Assembly: GCA_030043575.1 (NCBI GenBank)
Contig: JASHXK010000137.1
Coordinates: forward strand, 1 to 12,841
Direction: 5' to 3'
Origin: Terriglobales bacterium
Lineage (GTDB): Bacteria; Acidobacteriota; Terriglobia; Terriglobales; Acidobacteriaceae
DNA: 12,841 nt
Positions 8,301-12,841 of this stretch are shown here, piece after piece. Both the position numbers and the translations under genes were made by a program. The notes below the pieces were generated by a model. That model did not search any database and was not told the origin of the DNA. It worked only from the letters and a program-made list of their open reading frames with translations. Numbering within the stretch: the stretch's first letter is position 1; every line of letters starts with the position of its first letter.

Positions 8301-8881
8301 GTACCCGTGGATTCGAGCGTGACCTGCACCTGGACGGGAATGTTCTCGCCGGTTTTCTTCAGCGCGTCGAAGATACCGACCAGTCCGGCCTTGGCTTGCA
8401 GGATGTCCTGGCAGGTTTCGAGCAGCAGCACATCGACACCGCCGTCGATCAGGCCGACCGCCTGCTCAGTGTAGGCGGCGGCCATATCGTCGAAGCCGAT
8501 GTGGCCGAGCGAGGGCAGCTTGGTGGTTGGGCCCATGGAGCCGGCGACAAAGCGCTTGCGACCATTGAAGCTCGACGCGACCTCCCGCGCCAGCTTTGCC
8601 GCAGCGACGTTGATCTCGTGAACCTGATCAGCCATGTCGTACTCGGCCATGACGATGCGCGTGGAGCTGAAAGTGTTGGTCTCGACGACATCGGCGCCGG
8701 CGGTCAGGTACGAGGCGTGAATTTCTTTGACGACATCGGGACGGCTGAGCACGAGGATGTCGTTGTAGCCGTCCTTGCCCCAGAACTCGTCGAGCGGAAG
8801 GTTGTAGCCCTGGACGGCAGTGCCCATCGCGCCGTCGTAGATGACAACGCGCTCCTGCACGGCTTTCAAGTAGTCGCTCAT
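5393..8881 (-). CDS. metH: Cobalamin-dependent methionine synthase
   Basis: A 1162-residue four-module enzyme that moves a methyl group from 5-methyl-THF via cob(I)alamin to homocysteine. Hcy domain: YDGAMGT, then zinc ligands C220 (GMNC) and C286-C287 (GGCCGT). Pterin-binding barrel from about 335, including LDLCC, DSTEADV and the ISTGQED and LGVSNISFGLN segments, which match the actinobacterial type of MetH more than E. coli's. Cap and B12 domain: GDVHDIGKN with the cobalt-ligating H733. Activation domain: RYSFGYPACP (R1104), for SAM-dependent reactivation. The usual GERxN at the start of the pterin domain is replaced by AEEMN (336-340). The frame extends to a TTG at 8917, but that extension (VEPALAGG) is translated from a palindromic repeat, so I place the start at the ATG at 8881; the ATG at 8890 is also possible. 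Neither has a clear Shine-Dalgarno. The PP-loop gene follows in the same transcript. Confidence 0.95.
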   Translation of the reverse strand: MSDYLKAVQERVVIYDGAMGTAVQGYNLPLDEFWGKDGYNDILVLSRPDVVKEIHASYLTAGADVVETNTFSSTRIVMAEYDMADQVHEINVAAAKLAREVASSFNGRKRFVAGSMGPTTKLPSLGHIGFDDMAAAYTEQAVGLIDGGVDVLLLETCQDILQAKAGLVGIFDALKKTGENIPVQVQVTLESTGTMLLGTEIGAALTTLEMFDVAVIGMNCATGPKEMNDGVRYLGANSPRPVSVLPNAGLPQNVGGRAVYQLQPQELADYHKQFITEYGVRIVGGCCGTNYAHIKAVSEACANLEPAKREVKTAAAAASAYSMVPLDLDPKPLVVAEEMNTTTRVEHFKNMVRAQDYDGILTLAKKLVNEGSHMLDLCCAIVGEDEKGYISNILEKIATRVPAPITVDSTEADVIEEALKRIPGKAIINSINLEDGEKRTSKVLPMAKRYGAAVIALTIDEDGMALTWQKKLAIAKRIFDLAVNRYSIRPCDLIFDALTLPISTGQEDYRTAGIETLKAVKAIKQELPEVKTILGVSNISFGLNVYSRRILNSVFMHEAVDHGLDMAIVNYSKIYPLYKIPEAEVDLARKLIFFDQSNGDPLQVYMAHFAGTKGKEEKTTAHVDTLSVEDKLKWAIINGEKSVGDGANKKSLDEILEEALGTYSPLDLINNVLLDGMRTVGDLFGARKMQLPSVLDSAGVMKAAVAYLEPKMEKTEGSQKGTIVLATVKGDVHDIGKNLVDIILSNNGYRVVNLGIKQPSDAIIKAALDVKADAIGLSGLLVKSTLEMKYVVQDLHHQKLEFPVICGGAALTRKYVEDDLRREYNGGIFYADDAFAGLHLMEDLSSPNGAREKRIEEGRVVKEFARAAAVGVLEGEAATTPSIEIPSAPDIPRPPFWGVRVLAPQDFDLREIFRYINETALFKNQWQLKTASQEDYGRLVETKYRPILRDLEEEVIAAGWFQPKVVYGYFGAQGDGNDTIVYNLPEGWKQGDAIPPEALRFTFPRQREGRRLCISDFFLPKPSGKMDVIGMSCVTIGDKASHETQKLFEGGEYTKYLYLHGLSVESAEALAELAHKRIREELGIAGDDSPHIRDLFHQKYRGSRYSFGYPACPNLEDQTKLFAMIHPDENIGVHLTTGFLLEPEQSTSAIIVHHPAAKYFVA

Positions 8882-8890
8882 TTTCAGCAT

Positions 8891-8917
8891 GCCGCCGGCT
8901 AAAGCCGGCTCTACCAA
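8891..8917 (-). repeat. REP-like palindrome abutting the metH start
   Basis: On the minus strand the unit reads TTGGTAGA, then GCCGGC-TTTA-GCCGGC. The layout (a TTGGTAG-like lead, then a GGCTT[TC]AGCC palindrome) resembles the other units at 8934-9046, so it is probably a relative. It ends one base before the ATG at 8890 and fills the position where the metH ribosome-binding site should be. Confidence 0.7.
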
Positions 8918-8933
8918 GAAACAAACGGCTTAT

Positions 8934-8965
8934 GGCACGACTGAAGCCGTACCCTGCTACAAGGC
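8934..8965 (+). repeat. REP-like element, left arm of an inverted pair
   Basis: The unit begins GGCACGACTGAAGCCG and ends CCCTGCTACAAGGC. It matches the reverse complement of 9015-9046 at 27 of 32 positions by hand alignment. It holds an internal small palindrome around CTGAAGCC. Intergenic position and repetition suggest a REP/BIME-like family. Confidence 0.75.
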
Positions 8966-8987
8966 GCTCAAACCCAACTTCCTCACC

Positions 8988-9005
8988 GCTTTGTTCAGCC
9001 GCGCC
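8988..9005 (-). repeat. Degenerate, internally deleted copy of the REP-like element
   Basis: On the minus strand it reads GGCGCGGCTGAACAAAGC. This looks like the start and end of the full unit (GGCACGGCTGAA...CAAAGC) with the middle (GCCGCGCCCTGTTA in the right arm) missing. It lies between the two full arms and has the orientation of the right one. Confidence 0.45.
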
Positions 9006-9014
9006 GAATCGTCT

Positions 9015-9046
9015 GCTTTGTAACAGGGCGCGGCTTCAGCCGTGCC
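9015..9046 (-). repeat. REP-like element, right arm of an inverted pair
   Basis: On the minus strand it begins GGCACGGCTGAAGCCG and ends CCCTGTTACAAAGC, differing from the left arm at five positions. Together the two arms could fold into a long stem across about 50 bases, or each could fold alone on its own palindrome. Confidence 0.75.
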
Positions 9047-9065
9047 CAATGCGCTCCCCAAAATT

Positions 9066-9112
9066 TGTCATCCCGACCGACGGCTTCAGCCGGAGCGGAG
9101 GGACCTGCTTTT
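9066..9112 (+). repeat. Second repeat type with a GGCTTCAGCC core
   Basis: It begins TGTCATCCCGACCGA, holds the palindrome CGGCTTCAGCCG, and ends GGAGGGACCTGCTTTT. The flanks look like a dispersed bacterial repeat of the type GTCATCC...GGACCTGC that I associate with acidobacterial and other genomes. The central palindrome is the same core as in the REP-like units next to it, which suggests either a composite element or an insertion of one into the other. Confidence 0.55.
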
Positions 9113-9185
9113 CGTGCGAAGGGGAAGAGAAGAACGCGCAGCTTACTACTCAGTATCGCAGGTACGGTGAACTTTGGGAAAGCTG

Positions 9186-9216
9186 ACGCGATCCAAGTGA
9201 GCGCGTGGTTCAGCGC
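9186..9216 (-). promoter_or_regulatory. Two mutually exclusive hairpins in the metH leader
   Basis: On the minus strand GCGC (9216-9213) can pair with GCGC (9204-9201) around an 8-base loop. Alternatively ACGCG (9206-9202) can pair with CGCGT (9190-9186) around 11 bases. Both use bases 9202-9204, so only one can form. The stop codon of the possible leader ORF (9212-9210) sits in the first loop. Short GC stems are common in GC-rich DNA, so this is only suggestive. Confidence 0.25.
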
Positions 9217-9257
9217 ATTCGCAGGTCGGAGCGGCCGGTCGAGAGCTGGGAAGTCAT
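9210..9257 (-). CDS. Possible 15-codon leader peptide upstream of metH
   Basis: An ATG at 9257 opens a 15-codon ORF (MTSQLSTGRSDLRMR) ending in TGA, about 30 bases after the predicted transcription start and about 320 bases before metH. The peptide has two Met codons including the start, no Cys, and a basic end. The stop lies in one of two alternative hairpins, the arrangement expected of a ribosome-controlled leader. There is no convincing Shine-Dalgarno, and an ORF this short can occur by chance. Conservation in related genomes would be needed to accept it. Confidence 0.22.
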   Translation of the reverse strand: MTSQLSTGRSDLRMR

Positions 9258-9292
9258 CTTATCGAGATGGGCCGGGGTAATGCGCATGCGGC

Positions 9293-9301
9293 ATCATAGC
9301 A
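9293..9301 (-). promoter_or_regulatory. Candidate extended -10 promoter for metH
   Basis: On the minus strand TGCTATGAT matches the extended -10 consensus (TGn plus TATAAT) with one mismatch. No good -35 sits 16-18 bases upstream, and a TTGAGC 23 bases away is too far. Transcription would start near 9286. It is the best promoter-like site seen in the metH upstream region. Confidence 0.4.
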
Positions 9302-9305
9302 CGTG

Positions 9306-9321
9306 AAGCGCGGTCGCGCTT
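9306..9321. other. Short GC hairpin upstream of the metH promoter
   Basis: AAGCGC-GGTC-GCGCTT: a perfect 6-bp stem with a 4-base loop, in the -35 region of the candidate metH promoter. It could be an operator half-pair or part of the read-through barrier from the upstream gene; nothing further supports either reading. Confidence 0.3.
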
Positions 9322-9335
9322 GCTCAACGGGACAT

Positions 9336-9369
9336 CCCAGACATTCGCAAGCGAGGCGAATATCTTGGG
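9336..9369 (-). terminator. Imperfect long hairpin after the small exported-protein gene
   Basis: CCCAGACATTCGC (9336-9348) pairs with GCGAATATCTTGGG (9356-9369) with one C/A mismatch and one bulged T, giving about 12 base pairs around a 7-base loop. It starts 10 bases after the stop of the gene at 9380-9736, the expected place for its terminator. There is no U-tract after the stem on the minus strand, so termination would need another mechanism. Confidence 0.45.
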
Positions 9370-9379
9370 CGCCCGGCAG

Positions 9380-9736
9380 TTAATTGCTGGTTGCTGATTG
9401 CTTCTTCAAAATCTCCACCCGGCTAGCGCGCCACTCGCCATCGCTACCCTGTTCGGCAGTGACGCGAACTTCGGCGCCAGCAGTCAGCGCATCCTCCGGC
9501 TTCGGCAGACGGGTCGCCGTCGGCACGCTCTCGTCGTAGCTGACCCGCGCGTGTGAAATGTCCACGCGGCGCGCCATGCCGTTCCTACTCTGCACATAAA
9601 TCCAATTCTTGTCGGCCGCATCGTGCGGTCCCTCAACGATCGTCCCACGAAACGATCCCGGCGTCCCGGCAGTCGCGAAGACCCCCAGCACAGCCGTCAA
9701 GATAAGAATCGAGGAGATCCCGCCTAAGCCTCGCAT
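9380..9736 (-). CDS. Small exported protein, OB-fold/DUF5666-like, function unknown
   Basis: A 118-residue protein, not confidently recognised. An N-terminal hydrophobic segment (MRGLGG, then ISSILILTAVLGVFATAG) looks like a signal peptide or membrane anchor. The mature part begins GSFRGTIVEGP, has short alternating beta strands (WIYVQSRNG, ARRVDISHARVSY), then LTAGAEVRVTAEQ and a final ASRVEILKK. The pattern G-x-F-x-G-T-[IV] with 'G-x-x-V-x-V-T' and a closing 'A-S-R-V-E-I' recalls small OB-fold exported domains such as DUF5666, but this is a resemblance only. The frame extends to a TTG at 9754; I prefer the ATG at 9736 because it starts directly at the signal peptide. The gene is divergent from the DUF4019 lipoprotein gene and in the same direction as metH, from which hairpins and a candidate promoter separate it. 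Confidence 0.65.
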   Translation of the reverse strand: MRGLGGISSILILTAVLGVFATAGTPGSFRGTIVEGPHDAADKNWIYVQSRNGMARRVDISHARVSYDESVPTATRLPKPEDALTAGAEVRVTAEQGSDGEWRASRVEILKKQSATSN

Positions 9737-9799
9737 GCTGCTTTCGATGCACAAAGCGCCTTCAGAGCGACGACGAATCCGGGCTATACAGACACATCA

Positions 9800-9828
9800 C
9801 TGACATCTCCTGCGCAACTCGCTACAAT
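9800..9828 (+). promoter_or_regulatory. Sigma-70-type promoter for the DUF4019 lipoprotein gene
   Basis: CTGACA (9800-9805) and TACAAT (9823-9828) match the -35 and -10 consensus at five of six positions each, with the ideal 17-base spacer. Transcription should start near 9835, giving a very short leader before the GGAGGG at 9842-9847. This is the clearest promoter in the window. Confidence 0.65.
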
Positions 9829-9851
9829 GTGTCCGCCGTTTGGAGGGAAAG

Positions 9852-10283
9852 ATGAAATCCTTCACCCGGATCTGCCTTTCGGTCATAGTGGTCTCCGTCC
9901 TTCTCAGCTGCTCTCCTGCCCAGGACCCCAACGTAAAGGCCGCAACCTACGCCGCCCAGGAGTGGCTCGCGCAGGTCGACAATGGCAATTACGGAGAAAG
10001 CTGGGATAACGCCTCCGCTCTTTTTCAGCAGAGGATTTCCCGAGAGCAATGGGAAAACACGATGGGCGGCGGCCGCGCGGCCTATGGTAAGGTGGTCACG
10101 CGGCAGCTTAAGAGCGCCACTCTCGATACCAATCTTCCCGGTGCACCTGGCGCCAGGTACGTCGCCATTCAATTTCGCACCAAGTTCGCTAACGCCCCCG
10201 TGCTGATCGAGAACATCACGCCGGTGCAGGAGCCGAGCGGACAATGGCGCGTGGCGGGCTACTTCGTCAAACCAGCCGACTAA
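9852..10283 (+). CDS. DUF4019-family lipoprotein
   Basis: A 143-residue protein. The signal sequence ends in a textbook lipobox L-L-S-C (Cys20) after a hydrophobic helix, so it should be lipid-anchored; Ser at +2 favours the outer membrane by E. coli rules. The rest matches the DUF4019 pattern: A-x-E-W-L-x-x-V-D-x-G-N-Y at about residue 35, then SWDNAS, FQQRISREQWE, GKVVTRQL, LPGAPGARYVAIQF and a closing GQWRVAGYFV. The family has no known function. The start is the ATG at 9852, directly after GGAGGG; a TTG at 9840 is in frame but lies before this Shine-Dalgarno. It has its own promoter and appears to be a single-gene unit. Confidence 0.85.
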   Translation: MKSFTRICLSVIVVSVLLSCSPAQDPNVKAATYAAQEWLAQVDNGNYGESWDNASALFQQRISREQWENTMGGGRAAYGKVVTRQLKSATLDTNLPGAPGARYVAIQFRTKFANAPVLIENITPVQEPSGQWRVAGYFVKPAD

Positions 10284-10428
10284 GGTCGCATTCCCTCTGG
10301 CCCGTAAGTCCAACCTCATCACTGCTACCTCCAGGCGCCAGTTTTCGCTTTTTCTGTGAAGAATTGTTACGAATTGCCGTGCAAGAAACCTGCCGCAACT
10401 CGTTCATACATTTCGGGTTCACATTACC

Positions 10429-10458
10429 GACAGCGGGCAAAGAGTCACTCCTGCTGTC
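10429..10458 (+). other. Stable hairpin in the leader of the FecR/DUF6600 gene
   Basis: GACAGCGGG pairs with CCTGCTGTC over nine positions (one G-U wobble) around a 12-base loop, about 60 bases before the ATG at 10518. No T-run follows, so it is not an obvious terminator of the upstream gene. It may be a leader structure. The rest of the 234-base gap shows no clear promoter. Confidence 0.35.
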
Positions 10459-10517
10459 AGGTACCGAAATCGCCTCCGGCATGAAGATCATCTGTAGAGG
10501 CGAGAGGAGCAGGAAAC

Positions 10518-12841
10518 ATGAAACCACGGCGGCGGTTTGAATGGTTGTTTACCGCGCTGCTGTCTGTCGCGCTGAGCACTGGCGCGGCATTTGCACAGGA
10601 TCAAAGCCAGGATCAAGGCGCTTACCCGCCTCCGCCTCCCGACGCCCAGGCGCAGCAGAACTATCCCGATCAGGGCGCCCAACAGGATTATCCTGATCAG
10701 GGTGCGGCACAAGGTCCTTATCAGCAAGGCGCCGAGCAGCAGGAGCCTTCCGGTCGTGTGGCCCGCATCCAGTACATGGATGGCCAAGTCTCGACCCAGC
10801 CGGGTGGCGTGAATGACTGGATTGCCGCCAACACCAATCGCCCGCTGACCACCTCGGACCGCATCTGGACCGATAAGAATTCCAAGGCTGAGCTCAACGT
10901 CGGCGATGGCTTCCTCCGCATGAACTCGGAGACCTCGCTCACGCTGACGAACGTAAGCGACAACACCGTGCAACTGGAGCTCGACCAGGGCACGCTAAGC
11001 GTTACTGTGCGTCACCTCGAGGGCGGCGAGATCTACGAGGTCGACACTCCGAACTACGCCTTCACGATCACCAAGTCAGGCTCGTATCGCTTCGACGTTT
11101 ATCCCAACGAAGATCAGAGTTGGGTAACGGTACGGAGCGGCCAGGGCGAAGCTACCGGCAAGGGCGCGTCGGTGAAGGTCACCTCCGGTCAGCAAGTTCG
11201 TTTCAGCAACGGCGAGTCGCTGACCCACATTGCCGCAGAGGCGCCGCAGCGCGATGGCTTTGACGACTGGGTGCAGGTCCGCGACAAACGGCTCGACGAT
11301 TCGCTCTCGGCGCGTTACGTCTCGCCGGGCGTGATCGGCTATCAGGATCTCGACGCCAACGGCACGTGGTATCCCAACTCGCCCTACGGTCCGGTCTGGA
11401 CGCCGACCGCGGTTCCCGTGGGCTGGGCTCCGTATCGTTACGGTCAGTGGGCGTGGATCGCGCCCTGGGGCTGGACTTGGGTTGACTCCGCGTCCTGGGG
11501 ATTCGCTCCCTTCCACTATGGCCGCTGGGTCTATTGGAATAACGCTTGGGCGTGGTCGCCCGGACCCCTCGGCTACTGGAATCCTTACTACGCTCCCGCA
11601 CTCGTCGGCTGGGTCGGCGGACCGGGCTTCAGCATCGGCATCGGCTGGGGTGGCGGCTGGGGCTTTGGTTGGGGTGGATGGGGCGTGAGTATCGGCTTTG
11701 GCTGGTTCCCGCTGGGTTGGGGTCAGCCCTACTATCCTCGCTACTGTGGATGGGGATGGCATGGCGGCTGGTATCACGGCGGCGGCTACGTTACCGGAAA
11801 TTACTTCCGCAACGTGAACATCACCAACACGCACATTACCAACATCAACAACGTTACCAACAACTATTACCACAACAACAACACCAACGCGATCGCCCGC
11901 AATGGCGTGACCTCGGCTTCCAAGGCGGCATTTACTTCCGGCGCGATGGTCAACAAAGTCGGCGGAGCGGTACCGTCTTCGGCGCTCAACAACGCGCATC
12001 TGATGAACACCGCCAACGCCAACCCGACTCACTCTTCCGTGACCGGTGGACAATCGCCGCGCACCACGGGCGTTCCGTCGCATAACGTCGGCAGCCGCTC
12101 TGTGGTGACGCGGGCTACGCCGCCGTCGACGCACGCGGCCAGTGTTGAGTCGGCGTCAGCGCACAGCAACGCGAATTCCTTCAACCGCGGCAACACCACG
12201 TCGGCCGCTAATAACGCTTCTCGTCCGAACACCGGCACCGAAGCCTCGCGTGGAACTGCTCCGGCAGCCGGATCCCAGGCTCGCACCAATACGCCTGCGA
12301 ACTCCGCCACCAATGTTCCGCATCCGCCTTCGGCTGGAGGATCAACCTACAACTCCGCCAACGCGGCGCAGTCGCACAACAACGTGCCTCGTCCGCCGGC
12401 CAGCAACGACAGCTTTGCCCGTCCGAACGGCAACACGTCAACCGCGACCACCAATCGCGGATCGGCAACGACGGCGAGCAACCAGCGCTACGGTACCGGC
12501 AACTCGGCGGCGAACTCCGCCAGCCGCGTCGGTGGCTCGCAATATTCCGCTTCACGCGCCGGATCAGCTTCATCCGTACCGCGTCCGCCTTCGAACTATC
12601 AGTACCACGCGGCGCCGTCGTACTCGGCCTCGTCCAACTACGGCCGTCCGTCCAGTGGCAGCTACGGCAACAGCCGCAGTTATAGTTCGCCGTCGAGCAG
12701 CTATGGCCGCAGCTCCTACGGCTCGACGCCGGGCTACTCCGCCAATCGTGGCTATAGCTCCTCGCCAGGCTATTCGGCAGGACGGAGCTACGGTTCCAGC
12801 CCGAGCTACTCGGCTCGTAGCTACGGATCGAGCCCGTCCAC
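10518..12841 (+). CDS. FecR-domain / DUF6600-type exported protein, C-terminus cut by window edge
   Basis: At least 774 codons without a stop, running off the right edge. The ATG at 10518 follows AGGAG (10505-10509). A signal peptide ends AFA before QDQ (residues 1-26). Then come a Gln/Pro/Asp-rich linker (27-78), a FecR-like beta domain from about residue 81 (VARIQYMDGQVS) to about 235, and a DUF6600-like aromatic region at about 275-425 with repeated W-x-P-Y/W-G-W motifs (WAPYRYGQW, PWGWTWVD, WGFAPFHYGRW) and a Gly/Trp-rich core. An Asn/Thr-rich patch follows at 432-457. The remaining 300 or more residues are low-complexity Ser/Asn/Ala/Thr, becoming Tyr/Gly/Ser/Arg-rich with a 12-residue repeat at the end. 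It is expected in the periplasm or at the cell surface. Function is unknown; FecR-like domains in such proteins are not evidence of iron signalling. No sigma factor gene is next to it. Confidence 0.85.
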   Translation, partial: MKPRRRFEWLFTALLSVALSTGAAFAQDQSQDQGAYPPPPPDAQAQQNYPDQGAQQDYPDQGAAQGPYQQGAEQQEPSGRVARIQYMDGQVSTQPGGVNDWIAANTNRPLTTSDRIWTDKNSKAELNVGDGFLRMNSETSLTLTNVSDNTVQLELDQGTLSVTVRHLEGGEIYEVDTPNYAFTITKSGSYRFDVYPNEDQSWVTVRSGQGEATGKGASVKVTSGQQVRFSNGESLTHIAAEAPQRDGFDDWVQVRDKRLDDSLSARYVSPGVIGYQDLDANGTWYPNSPYGPVWTPTAVPVGWAPYRYGQWAWIAPWGWTWVDSASWGFAPFHYGRWVYWNNAWAWSPGPLGYWNPYYAPALVGWVGGPGFSIGIGWGGGWGFGWGGWGVSIGFGWFPLGWGQPYYPRYCGWGWHGGWYHGGGYVTGNYFRNVNITNTHITNINNVTNNYYHNNNTNAIARNGVTSASKAAFTSGAMVNKVGGAVPSSALNNAHLMNTANANPTHSSVTGGQSPRTTGVPSHNVGSRSVVTRATPPSTHAASVESASAHSNANSFNRGNTTSAANNASRPNTGTEASRGTAPAAGSQARTNTPANSATNVPHPPSAGGSTYNSANAAQSHNNVPRPPASNDSFARPNGNTSTATTNRGSATTASNQRYGTGNSAANSASRVGGSQYSASRAGSASSVPRPPSNYQYHAAPSYSASSNYGRPSSGSYGNSRSYSSPSSSYGRSSYGSTPGYSANRGYSSSPGYSAGRSYGSSPSYSARSYGSSPS
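12714..12841 (+). repeat. 36-base tandem repeat encoding SYGSSPGYSA-R units
   Basis: Within the tail of the FecR/DUF6600 gene, successive units read SYGSTPGYSANR (12714-12749), GYSSSPGYSAGR (12750-12785), SYGSSPSYSAR (12786-12818, one codon shorter) and the start of a fourth at 12819, cut by the window edge. Related but less regular SYG motifs occur from about 12640. Confidence 0.8.

Larger units (their letters stand above)
8882..9379. other. Gene-free region upstream of metH: repeats, candidate promoter and leader
   Basis: Nearly 500 bases without a convincing protein gene. The metH-proximal part (8891-9112) holds five palindromic repeat units listed separately. The distal part (9186-9369) holds a candidate extended -10 promoter for metH, a possible 15-codon leader ORF, and several hairpins. 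Stretch 9113-9185 shows nothing I can name. I looked for core elements of cobalamin, SAM-I and SAH riboswitches on both strands by eye and did not find a convincing match. If the promoter call is right, the metH mRNA has a leader of about 400 bases. Confidence 0.6.

Noticed and set aside
8882..9379. Cobalamin or SAM riboswitch upstream of metH
   Set aside because: No B12 box, SAM-I core or SAH core could be matched by eye on either strand; a covariance-model search would settle it.
10330..10356. Intrinsic terminator after the DUF4019 gene, suggested by a GC patch followed by a T-rich run
   Set aside because: The GC patch is a loop-less palindrome (GGCGCC) and the best stem with a loop is only three pairs.
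11076..12134. A 352-codon open frame on the minus strand opposite the FecR/DUF6600 gene
   Set aside because: Its Arg/Ala/Val/Pro-rich product mirrors the low-complexity coding strand; the + frame has a signal peptide, Shine-Dalgarno and known domain pattern.

Overview
The window is a GC-rich stretch of bacterial chromosome. The best guess at its origin is an acidobacterium (Terriglobia-like). This is inferred from three things: a large FecR/DUF6600-type exported protein with a Trp-rich centre and an Asn/Ser/Gly/Tyr tail, several small secreted proteins and lipoproteins of unknown role, and intergenic palindromic repeats with a GGCTTCAGCC core. No rRNA, tRNA, CRISPR array, insertion sequence, prophage or integrase was seen. 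Most of the content is ordinary chromosomal housekeeping.

Layout. 1-675 (-) is the N-terminal part of a beta-propeller-like lipoprotein that runs off the left edge. Divergent from it, 807-2660 (+) encodes a fused homocysteine S-methyltransferase/methylenetetrahydrofolate reductase. Next on + are an outer-membrane-barrel-like exported protein (2853-3827), the small subunit of exonuclease VII (3913-4143, TTG start) and a single-domain degenerate response-regulator receiver (4248-4625). Convergent to these, read leftwards, is metH (8881-5393, cobalamin-dependent methionine synthase), followed 11 bases later by a COG2102/Dph6-like PP-loop ATPase gene (5381-4701), probably one operon. Region 8882-9379 has no annotated gene but holds a cluster of palindromic repeats, a possible metH promoter, a possible leader peptide and several hairpins. 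Then come a small exported protein (9736-9380, -), a DUF4019 lipoprotein (9852-10283, +) with a clear sigma-70-type promoter, and the FecR/DUF6600 protein (10518 to beyond the right edge, +).

How the genes fit together. The fused enzyme's C-terminal half makes 5-methyltetrahydrofolate, the methyl donor used by MetH, while its N-terminal half is a paralogue of MetH's own homocysteine-binding domain. The window therefore has two routes to methionine on opposite strands about 3 kb apart. The remaining genes are envelope proteins or single housekeeping genes with no obvious shared pathway.

The part most worth a second look is the metH leader. Repeat elements reach the start codon and supply the whole upstream segment where a ribosome-binding site would sit. 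A 15-codon ORF ends inside one of two mutually exclusive hairpins. No convincing new multi-gene system was found.
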